DNA from: Pontibacter russatus
Lineage (GTDB): Bacteria; Bacteroidota; Bacteroidia; Cytophagales; Hymenobacteraceae
Direction of reading: 5' to 3'
DNA: 64,000 nucleotides
Assembly (NCBI RefSeq): GCF_009931655.1
Contig: NZ_CP047984.1
Span: 2,312,501 to 2,376,500 of the forward strand
Part shown: positions 17,919 through 25,900 of the stretch, piece by piece
Position numbering within the stretch: the first letter of the stretch is position 1
Layout: each line of letters opens with the position of its first letter
The notes under the pieces: generated by a model
The model's input: only the letters and a program-made list of their open reading frames with translations
Database searches by the model: none
Told to the model about the DNA's origin: nothing
Program-made: the position numbers and the translations under genes

Positions 17919-19061
17919 CTAACCTCGAAGCGCCTGCTCCAGGTCGGCCAGCAGGTCCTCTATATCCTCCACGCCCACGCTCAGCCGGATGAGCGAGTCG
18001 CTCAGGCCCGCCTTCAGGCGCTCCTCGCGCGGGATGCTGGCGTGCGTCATGCTGGCCGGGTGGCCGCACAGCGACTCCACGCCGCCCAGCGACTCGGCCA
18101 GCGTGAAGAACTTGAATTTCTCCAGCACACTCACCGCGTCCTCCACCTGATCACCTTTCAGCACAAACGACACCATGCCGCCGAAATCGCGCATCTGCTG
18201 CTGGGCTACGTCGTGGTTTTTGTGGTCCTCAAAGCCGGGCCAGTACACCTGCTCTACTTTCGGGTGGCCTTTCAGGAACTCCGCCACCTGGCGCCCGTTC
18301 TGGCAGTGGCGCTCCATGCGCAGGTGCAGCGTCTTCAGGCCACGCAGCACCAGGAAGCAGTCCTGCGGACCTGGTGTGGCACCGCAGGCGTTCTGGATAA
18401 AGGCCAGTTGCTGCTGCAGGTCGTCATCGTTCACCACGATGGCGCCCATCACCACGTCGGAGTGGCCGCCCATATACTTCGTGAGCGAGTGCATCACAAT
18501 GTCAGCGCCCAAGTCAAGCGGCGTTTGCAGGTATGGCGTGGCAAAGGTATTGTCGGCCACCACCAGCAGGTTGTGCTTTTCGGCAATCGCGGCACAGCCT
18601 TTTATATCGATGATGTTCAGCAGCGGGTTTGTGGGCGTCTCCACCCAGATCATGCGGGTGTTTTTGTTCACCAGTTCCTCCACCTTGCGCAGGTCGCTCA
18701 TGTCGGTGAAGTGGAACTTGATGCCGTAGTTCTGGAACACCTTCGTGAAAATGCGGTAGCTGCCGCCGTATAAATCGTTGGTGGAGATGACCTCATCGCC
18801 GGGCTTGAGCATTTTGATGATGGCATCCACGGCCGCCATGCCCGAAGAGAAGCAAAGCCCGTGCTTCCCGTTCTCGAGTGCCGCCAGCGCGTTTTGCAGC
18901 TGCGTGCGGGTGGGGTTGTGCGTGCGCGAGTACTCGTAGCCCTTGTGGTCGCCGGGCGAGCGCTGCACGTAGGTGGATGTCTGGTAGATGGGCGTCATGA
19001 TGGCGCCGGTGGTTGGGTCCGGCTCTACGCCGGCGTGTATCGCTTTCGTTCCGAATTTCAT
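17919..19061 (-). CDS. metB: Cystathionine gamma-synthase/lyase (PLP-dependent trans-sulfuration enzyme)
   Basis: 380 residues of the Cys/Met metabolism PLP family. Lys195 in HSLTKYMGGHSD is the PLP Schiff-base lysine. Further marks are YEYSRTHNPTR, the CFSSGMAA phosphate-binding loop and the WVETPTNP strand. I chose the Met at 19061, which starts KFGTKAIHAGVEPDP as in homologues, not the upstream one at 19085. Synthase and lyase cannot be separated safely from sequence alone, so the symbol is a best guess. No SAM riboswitch is recognisable upstream. Confidence 0.9.
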   Translation of the reverse strand: MKFGTKAIHAGVEPDPTTGAIMTPIYQTSTYVQRSPGDHKGYEYSRTHNPTRTQLQNALAALENGKHGLCFSSGMAAVDAIIKMLKPGDEVISTNDLYGGSYRIFTKVFQNYGIKFHFTDMSDLRKVEELVNKNTRMIWVETPTNPLLNIIDIKGCAAIAEKHNLLVVADNTFATPYLQTPLDLGADIVMHSLTKYMGGHSDVVMGAIVVNDDDLQQQLAFIQNACGATPGPQDCFLVLRGLKTLHLRMERHCQNGRQVAEFLKGHPKVEQVYWPGFEDHKNHDVAQQQMRDFGGMVSFVLKGDQVEDAVSVLEKFKFFTLAESLGGVESLCGHPASMTHASIPREERLKAGLSDSLIRLSVGVEDIEDLLADLEQALRG

Positions 19062-19240
19062 ATATAAAGTAGGTTTTATTAGCATGTTCCGTTAGCTGCA
19101 AGTTAGGCAATTAAGCCACAAGAAACCACAATTGCCCCCGCGCCAGCCGCAGCCCCCTGCACGGCGCTTTTAAAGCCGCCAAAATCTTTTGTCCTTTGTA
19201 TTTCGTCTAGGAGGTAACAAAACCAATACAAAAACTCTGC

Positions 19241-19960
19241 ATGAAGGTACTCCCCGTGCTGCGCACGCTTATCCGCGAAAATGCCTCTACGTTTGTTTCG
19301 ATGCTGCTGCTGGTGGTGGTGCCCGTGGTGGTGAGCTCTACGCTGGCGGTGGTGCTGTACAATTACCAGGACCTGCTCGCGGGCCTGTCGTGGGCGGAGA
19401 TGCTGCTTTACTTCGCCGTCATATCCATCACCATGGCCTTTGCGCTGACGCCAACTACTTTTGTAGCGCTGGTCAGCGGCTTTTATCTGGGCTGGGGCGG
19501 CTTTGGGGGCATTGTGGTGTCTTATGGCATCGCCGCATTAGTAGGCTATACGCTGGCCAGGGTGATAGACCACGGCAAGATGATGAGTTTCCTGAACCGC
19601 TTCGAGAAGGCGCGCATCCTGATGCAGGAGCTGCGCCACGAGAGCTGGGTCCTCATCATCCTGACACGCATTTCGCCGGTGCTGCCCTTCGCCCTTATGA
19701 ACTTCGTGCTCTCGCTGCTGCAGATAGACCGCGTGAAGTTTTTTGTTGCCAGCATTGTGGGGATGCTCCCGCGCACGCTCTTTTTCTTCTGGGTGGGCAC
19801 GCAGGCCCGCGATGTGGTGTCGGCGCTGCAGGACCCGGACAGCGGCACCGGCGGCCAGCTCCTGATGATAGCGCTGGTTATCATTTCCATCGGCGGCCTT
19901 TACGTCCTGTTCGACAGGGCCTTGAAGCGCGCCCTGCGGAAAGCGGCGGAGAGAAATTGA
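19241..19960 (+). CDS. TVP38/TMEM64 (VTT domain) membrane protein
   Basis: 239 residues and about six hydrophobic segments. The VTT (DedA-like) core is seen in FVALVSGFYLGWGGFGGIVVSYGIAALVGYTLAR and the RISPVLPFALMNFVLSLLQI...FVASIVGMLPRTLFFFWVG pair. The family is linked to lipid handling in the inner membrane. AGGAGG-like bases (GGAGGT) lie about 30 nt upstream. It directly precedes the tRNA gene. Confidence 0.88.
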   Translation: MKVLPVLRTLIRENASTFVSMLLLVVVPVVVSSTLAVVLYNYQDLLAGLSWAEMLLYFAVISITMAFALTPTTFVALVSGFYLGWGGFGGIVVSYGIAALVGYTLARVIDHGKMMSFLNRFEKARILMQELRHESWVLIILTRISPVLPFALMNFVLSLLQIDRVKFFVASIVGMLPRTLFFFWVGTQARDVVSALQDPDSGTGGQLLMIALVIISIGGLYVLFDRALKRALRKAAERN

Positions 19961-19979
19961 GAAAATCTTACTACTTGGC

Positions 19980-20010
19980 TTGCGTATAAGGGAAAAAGGC
20001 CTTTACTTTG
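19980..20010 (+). promoter_or_regulatory. Candidate promoter for tRNA-Arg
   Basis: TTGC at 19980-19983, a 20-nt spacer and TACTTTG at 20004-20010 fit the strong Bacteroidota promoter form. The tRNA begins 22 nt downstream. Confidence 0.5.
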
Positions 20011-20032
20011 CACCATATTCACAGAACAGAAT

Positions 20033-20106
20033 GGTCACGTAGCTCAACTGGATAGAGCATCTGACTACGAATCAGAAGGTTAGGGGTTCGACTCCCTTCG
20101 CGACCA
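20033..20106 (+). tRNA. tRNA-Arg (anticodon ACG)
   Basis: A 74-nt cloverleaf. Anticodon stem TCTGA/TCAGA holds the loop CTACGAA, giving ACG. The T-loop is TTCGACT with stem AGGGG/CCCTT. The acceptor stem GGTCACG/CGCGACC pairs except for an A-C mismatch at position 5-68 (20037 with 20101), where a T would normally be expected. CC follows the discriminator, but the next base is G, so the full CCA is not encoded. The 3' half probably serves as the attachment site of the element to its right, which could explain the mismatch. Confidence 0.93.
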
Positions 20107-20111
20107 CCGAA

Positions 20112-20143
20112 AAGGCCCTCAGCATGCAGCTGAGGGCCTTTTT
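20112..20143 (+). terminator. Terminator after tRNA-Arg
   Basis: AAGGCCCTCAGC / GCTGAGGGCCTT, a 12-bp perfect stem with a 5-nt loop, is followed by TTTTT. Confidence 0.9.
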
Positions 20144-20150
20144 CATTTCT

Positions 20151-20191
20151 TGGGAGCAGATATGGGAGCAGATTCGGAAAACTGCTCCCAT
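20151..20191. repeat. Clustered direct and inverted repeats beside the tRNA; candidate integrase arm sites
   Basis: TGGGAGCAGA occurs at 20151-20160 and again at 20163-20172. Its inverse CTGCTCCCAT is at 20182-20191, making a 10-bp hairpin with the second copy. Repeats of this sort directly after a tRNA attachment site are typical of arm-type binding sites for tyrosine recombinases. Confidence 0.5.
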
Positions 20192-20284
20192 GTTCAAGCC
20201 TTTTCAGCTTAAGAAAATAGAAGCCGGGGCAAATAATAGACTTCTAAATCTATATGTAAGAAAGCCTCTGCTATTGCTGCAATA

Positions 20285-20602
20285 CTATGCTAAATACGTA
20301 GGCAAGAAAGAAGGCGTAGTTTGTGGCACAAGGTTCGTTTTAGAGCCTCTAAATATACTTGATATGCTGTCGAACAAATCCTTACCGGCTTCAACTATGG
20401 ATACGCCTGTCTGAATGGTGTTCGTTATCTTTTGACCTGTCCTCGAAGGGGTTTGTCTCACAACATAGGGACTGGTGGTGCCGGGGTTTATTCCAGTTGC
20501 GGTCACATGAGGAGATACTATCTGCTTATCCTTATATTGGCTCATCAGGTAAAGGGCCCCTACCCCCACAACACCCACTGTTAAAAGCGTTTTATCGTTC
20601 AT
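20285..20602 (-). CDS. Small membrane-anchored element protein
   Basis: 105 residues: an N-terminal hydrophobic helix (about 5-20, LLTVGVVGVGALYLMSQ), then a Thr/Pro/Ser-rich soluble tail. It is the last gene of the leftward block and its start overlaps the stop of the ATPase gene by one base, so the two are translationally coupled. The layout of one short TM and a soluble tail is repeated in many neighbours and would suit an integral virion membrane protein. No homologue is recognised. Confidence 0.7.
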   Translation of the reverse strand: MNDKTLLTVGVVGVGALYLMSQYKDKQIVSPHVTATGINPGTTSPYVVRQTPSRTGQKITNTIQTGVSIVEAGKDLFDSISSIFRGSKTNLVPQTTPSFLPTYLA

Positions 20603-22878
20603 TATGCTTTATCGTTAGAAAGTCTACATTCGTGTACAAAATACTTCAAGCCCATGCTTCCGGCGTCGGCATATCGGTTCTTCTCGCAAACGGCCACACC
20701 AGGAGTATCCACCTGAATCACGATACCGGCGTCATACTCGGCCATAGAGCCGCCCCTCACGGTGCCGCCGGTGGTGCTCTGGAAAATCACCAAGAACAGC
20801 GTGTTCGGAAAGTCCTTGCGGAGCCTGTCAAACTCTTCCTGCTTGGCGTTCAGCTTGCTCCAACTGTCTATGGCTATCACATCGAAGTATTTGGCGGCCT
20901 CGCGGATGGTGCTGATTCCGTCCGGAGCGATGGAAGCGGCCTGGATGCGGCTGCGATTCTTCGGCTTGATAAACTTCTGTGTCATGCGCTGCACCAGGTC
21001 CGACTGCTTGTCTATCTCCAGCGTGAAAGAGGCCGCGCTGAATCCGTATTCGGCAAAGGCATCCATCAACTGATACAGAAAGCTCGTCTTACCGGCCCCC
21101 TTGTCGCCTCGCAGGGTGATGGCGAACTCTTTGCGCTCCAGGTTGCCCAGGAAAGCGCCGATATCGCCCTTCAGCCGGAAGGTGTTTGCCCTTGTGTCCA
21201 CGCCTGGCTGGTCTATCTGCGTGAAGATACCGGCCAGTGTCTTGGGCAGCTTCTTAGTCCCAAAGGCTAACGGGCTGCTTTCCTGCTTTTTTGCTGGCGT
21301 TGGGGCTTTTTTTTTAACTCCGGCAAGCGCCGGTTTGCTGCAGCCACACTCGGCCTCGTCCATCCCAGGGCATCCCAGGCCCGCGAACTCCGGAAGGGAG
21401 CCCAGGCCGGATAAAGAAGGCGTGTCCTGCGGAATGTACTTAAAGCCGTTGTGTACATAGTCCATCAGATCATCGACCGCGTCAGTCAACTGCTTGTAGT
21501 AAGTGTCACTTTTTTGAACGGAGCCATCTTTTAGGGCCTTTGTAATGTCCTGCAGCAGCTTTTTTGCTTTCTCCTTGCCTGGTGCCGTGCCCATCATCGG
21601 AATGAACCGCTTTAGCAGGAGCACCGTGCTATACACCTTGCTCTGCTTCGTAAATTTCTTCAGCAACGCCATCGTATCGCCCTGGAAATTCAGCTTGATA
21701 TGGGTAGCGTCCTCTTTCTTATACATTTTCAGAATGCCGTTAAGCTTCTCCTGAATTTTCTTGATGATACCGGCGTTATGGCTGCTCTTCCTGATTTTGC
21801 GCTCCACCACCAGCTTGTTTACCGTGTCCAGCAGTGATTTTACAGACTTCTCGGCCACCTCGCGGCCATTCATGGACGTGAAGCGCTTGATTACCTTCTC
21901 TTCCTCAGTGAAATGGTCGTGATAAGCGACTTGCTTAATAGCTTTTAGCTTCTTCGGCTTCGGCTCGTTCTTCACCTTCGGGGTTTTGGCTGCCCTTTTC
22001 ACGGCGTTTTCCTCTTTGTTGTGGAGTTTAAGCACCCGCTCTTTATACAGCTCGTTCAGGCCTCTGAAATACAGCTCGTCGATGCGCTTGGCGTCATGGG
22101 CCTTCTTTATCTGCTCTCCGTACTTCACCGCCTCCGCCTTGGTCTTAGCGCCTTTTAGGAGAATGACGAAATCGCCGTAGCTCAACTCAGTTATAGGCTT
22201 GCTCTGCAGTGATTTGTAGGTGTCGACGGGCCTGGCAGACTTCACGGCGCGTTTTGCGGATTCGGCAATGCGGGTAGAAATCTGCTTTGTGTAGCTGTTG
22301 AGCATGTCTTTCTCCCTGTGGTTAAGGTCTTTGTCAGCGGCCCACCTGGCCTGCAGCGCATCCAACTCTTCCTGCGTCCGGCTGTTAAGCGCCTCCGTCA
22401 TCCATACATCATGCGTTTTCTTCGGGGTTAGCACCTTTTTGCGCAGCTCCAGCATGTGCTCCAGCGAGGAAAACTGCGTGAGGCTCAGGCGTGAGGCCTT
22501 GAAGTTCTTTTCGATGCCGGAGGCCAGGGCCTTTAGTTTGGCGTCGTCTGTAGCCTCAGCGATGTACTGCCTGTAGTCCTCAAAGCTCGGATAGTCGTCC
22601 TGGTTGCTGGCAGGCACCATGGCCGCTGCCACTTTCTTGCCGTGGCTCGGCTTCACCACATGGATGCGGTCGTTTTGCTTTTCGACCGGCAGGACTTCCA
22701 TCAGCTTCGCAAAATAAGTATCTACTGTGTCCTTAACACCGGCGTCTTCTCGGTAGGCCCACCAATCATCTTCCATGGCCTCCAGTGCGAATTGATGTGC
22801 CTCGCCAAGGGCCTCTGGCAACTTTGCAAAATCCAGTTTATTTACTACCTCCAGGTAGTTTGATATTGTTACTTTCAT
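20602..22878 (-). CDS. Large protein with C-terminal RecA-like P-loop ATPase domain
   Basis: 758 residues. Residues 1-480 are charged and helical with basic patches. A short junction (485-525) holds LSGLG (489-493), FAGLG (498-502) and a Cys cluster, CPGMDEAECGC. The C-terminal domain is a RecA/RadA-like ATPase: Walker A GDKGAGKTS (591-599) and Walker B VIAID (667-671). Candidate roles are genome packaging motor, as in tailless viruses that lack a terminase, or a DNA-processing ATPase. I cannot tell them apart from sequence. It is positioned at the end of the virion block after the DarB-like gene. The annotation as ATPase is firm; the role is inference. Confidence 0.75.
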   Translation of the reverse strand: MKVTISNYLEVVNKLDFAKLPEALGEAHQFALEAMEDDWWAYREDAGVKDTVDTYFAKLMEVLPVEKQNDRIHVVKPSHGKKVAAAMVPASNQDDYPSFEDYRQYIAEATDDAKLKALASGIEKNFKASRLSLTQFSSLEHMLELRKKVLTPKKTHDVWMTEALNSRTQEELDALQARWAADKDLNHREKDMLNSYTKQISTRIAESAKRAVKSARPVDTYKSLQSKPITELSYGDFVILLKGAKTKAEAVKYGEQIKKAHDAKRIDELYFRGLNELYKERVLKLHNKEENAVKRAAKTPKVKNEPKPKKLKAIKQVAYHDHFTEEEKVIKRFTSMNGREVAEKSVKSLLDTVNKLVVERKIRKSSHNAGIIKKIQEKLNGILKMYKKEDATHIKLNFQGDTMALLKKFTKQSKVYSTVLLLKRFIPMMGTAPGKEKAKKLLQDITKALKDGSVQKSDTYYKQLTDAVDDLMDYVHNGFKYIPQDTPSLSGLGSLPEFAGLGCPGMDEAECGCSKPALAGVKKKAPTPAKKQESSPLAFGTKKLPKTLAGIFTQIDQPGVDTRANTFRLKGDIGAFLGNLERKEFAITLRGDKGAGKTSFLYQLMDAFAEYGFSAASFTLEIDKQSDLVQRMTQKFIKPKNRSRIQAASIAPDGISTIREAAKYFDVIAIDSWSKLNAKQEEFDRLRKDFPNTLFLVIFQSTTGGTVRGGSMAEYDAGIVIQVDTPGVAVCEKNRYADAGSMGLKYFVHECRLSNDKA

Positions 22879-22915
22879 GGGGTGAAATGTTTTTAAAAGG
22901 CTGTTTCAAATGAGT

Positions 22916-25900
22916 TTATGCGGCTTTTTTTAAAGTGTCCAAACCAAGCAATAAAAGCTTAATTTTTACCGCTTTGGCTTTCAGCTTCAAAAGCTTCAAT
23001 TTGGTTTTTTTAGAATCCTGCTTTATTTCCGGCACCAGCAGCCTCGGCCACTCGTGGACCGGCCTCGGCGCGTCCACTTTCTCCTGGAACATGCGCTTGA
23101 AGTCTGCCTCCGGAAGGCTCACGCTGTCGGAGTGCTTGGCCTGGAGCCACTGCACGAGCTCGTCGATGCGCTCCAGCTCCAGCTCGGACACCATCTTGTC
23201 GGCCTGCTTCTCAAACAGGTTGCGGTTCACCAGGCGCAGCACGTCGGAGTTGAGGAAAAACCAAGCGCCGGACTTCTTGGTACCGGCCACCATGATTTTG
23301 TAGTACTGCCCCTGGCGCAGGATGGAAACGCCCTTGGCTGTCACCAGGCTTCGGCCCACGGTCATGGACCGTATATAGGCCGCCGCCTGCGAGATCGGCA
23401 CCGTCACCGACTTGTTTGATTCCTGCGGCACCCAATAATCGGGCATCAGGATGCCTTTCTTTTCGCCGCCGCCCTTCAGGGTGTAGCTCACCAGCTTGCC
23501 TTTGAACTGGTCGAAGGCCTGCAGCAGGTTGCCGGTCACCACATAGCGTATCTTGCTGTCCTGGCTGCTGTCACGGATGGCAGAGTCCCAATACTCAATC
23601 ATGCTGTCGCGCTCGTAGCGGGAAATGCTGTAAGACGAGCCGCGAATGGCACCGATGGCCTCGTGCTGGCTGGCCGGTATCTCCAGGTATTTAGTGCTGT
23701 GGGCGACGGCGAAGCGCAGGCGCACATTGCTCGGGGCAAAGGGGTTTTTCTTCTTGCGGTCGATTTTGAAGCCCAGGAAGATGCCTTTTGCCAGTTCCTC
23801 GCGGCCTATGCTGTAGTAGATGCCCCTGCCCACGGTGAAGAACTCGAAAATGCCGTGCAGGAAGCGGTAGCGGTTGTTGGCCGTGTCGCCTATCTTCTTC
23901 ACCGCCGCCTTTCGTGCTTCCTCCAGCACGTTTCTCCGCTCCTGAATGGCCATCAGCTGCTCGGCTGGCGGCAGCTTGGCTATTTTCTTGTCGCTGGGTA
24001 ATTTGGCCACCAGGTCGGCGTAATGCCGGTTCTTTTCCTCTGTCTCCGCGTTGGCGCTTTCGAGCATATATTGCTTGAACTCTGCCACCAGCTCCGCTGT
24101 CTGCTCGGCTGCGGTTTTGCCGCCCAAAGAATCCTGCAGCAGGTTATGCACCTCTGGCTTGGTGAACGGCTTTTTGAGCACCTTAGCGCGTATCGTCTCC
24201 AGCATGGTGTTCTCTGAGAAAACAGACGTGCCGCCCTTGCCCACTTTGGCTATCTGGCTGCTGATCGTCTCGGCCTCCAGGTCCATGGCCTCCACCTCCA
24301 AATCATACTCGTCCTTGCGCTTCAGCTCTTCGATATAATCATCGTAGGCTTCGGTAATGTCCTCATAGAACGCCTGCTGATCCGCAGTCGGCAGCACGGC
24401 CACGCGGCCCGAAACCTTGTGCGCGATGGAGATGGCCGCGCCCCTGCTGTCGGTTGGCTTGGCATCCTCGTCCTTGCCAATGCCCAGGGGATCGCCCAGG
24501 CGCTGATTCAGGTCCAGGTTGTCAATCAGGTACTTGTTCACCACTGTATCGCCGTACTTGTTCAAAAAGTCCGGCACAGACAGCACGGCCTCGCTCTGCT
24601 TCTGGTTGGAAGAGGTGTTGGCGTCCAGGGATTTTAGTTTTTTCTGGAGCATCATCATCAGGCGCTTTTCAGCGGGGATGGCAGAAATAACATAGTCGTA
24701 AATCGGCGGTATGTGCTTTAGCTGGCCGGTGCGGTTGATGCGGCCGCGTTTCTGCACCTCGGTGTTGATGTCGAGCTCTGCCTGCAGGATGAGCATCACG
24801 CGCTGCTTCACCTCTGAAACCGGCACCACGTCGGTCGGCACGGCATGGGCTGAGGCACCGGTGGAGCCGGACTGGTTAATCATCAGCACGTCCACCTCAT
24901 TGTCGTTGAAAGAGCGGAAAGCGTCGTTGGTCGCCAGTTTCTCGCGCAGCGTCACCAGGCCTTTGCCGGTCTTGTGGTTGAGCTGCACCTCGTACTTGCG
25001 GCCCGTTACCTCTGCCACGCTGTAGCCCGCTGCCTCAATGCGCTGCTTCACGGCGTCAATCGGGGAGATGGTGATGCCGGATGAGGCCTGCCGGATGCGC
25101 TCGGAGATTTGGAAGTATTTTTCCTGCCCCTCCGGAGACAGGTCGCTTACCTCTATCTGCTTTTTCTCTTTGCTGCCGTCGTGGTTTGTCTCGGTGTAAC
25201 GCATCACGCCATCCAAGCCGCGCTGCAGGACCGTGGCGAAATCAATATCGATTAGCGAACCATTACCCACGGGGCTGCCCGCCTCGTCCTCCATCTGCTC
25301 AATAAAAGAGCCCATGGTGGAGGCGAAGGCAATAACCGGCTTCTTGCCCTCCCTTAGCCGCTGTATCGCTCTCTCGGCCACGGTATCAGCCTTTATGCTG
25401 AACAGCATTTGGTTGATTACCTGGAAGATTTTAGAGAAATACGGCGAATTGTCAACGCCTGCAGCGGAGGTGCCCCCGCGCTTCTTTATCTCTTTCGATT
25501 CGGCTGCGGCAATCTTGTCCATTTCCTCAATAGAGGGCTCCACATGCAGCTCCTGGAAGCCGATGATCTCCCGCATGATTTCGGTCATGTTGTCGGCCAC
25601 CGCCTTGTGCTCCTGCTCTTTGTCCAGCGACGGATCGCCTGCTGTCTTGTCGAGGGTGATGTAGTTCACCTCTATGCCCTCAAAGCTTCGCTCACGGCGT
25701 ATCATCTGCCCTTCCTGCACAAGCTGCGAGGAAAGTATCTCCTGCAGGGCCACGCCTCCGGCCTGAATGGCCTCCACCAGGCCCTCTTTGCTCAGGTTGG
25801 CGTCTGACATGGCCGTTTTCATGGCGTACAGCGGCAAGTTGTCGCTTCGCTTGGCGTAGGTCGCGGAAAGGAAAAGTACACCGGCGGCGCTGGCCACCAC

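Noticed and set aside
19062..19240. SAM-type riboswitch upstream of the metB-like gene
   Set aside because: No pairing pattern of a known SAM riboswitch class could be traced in the leader.
20124..20414. Rightward open frame of 96 residues just after the tRNA
   Set aside because: It starts in the tRNA terminator hairpin, runs through the repeat cluster and overlaps the better-supported leftward 105-residue gene; no family features.
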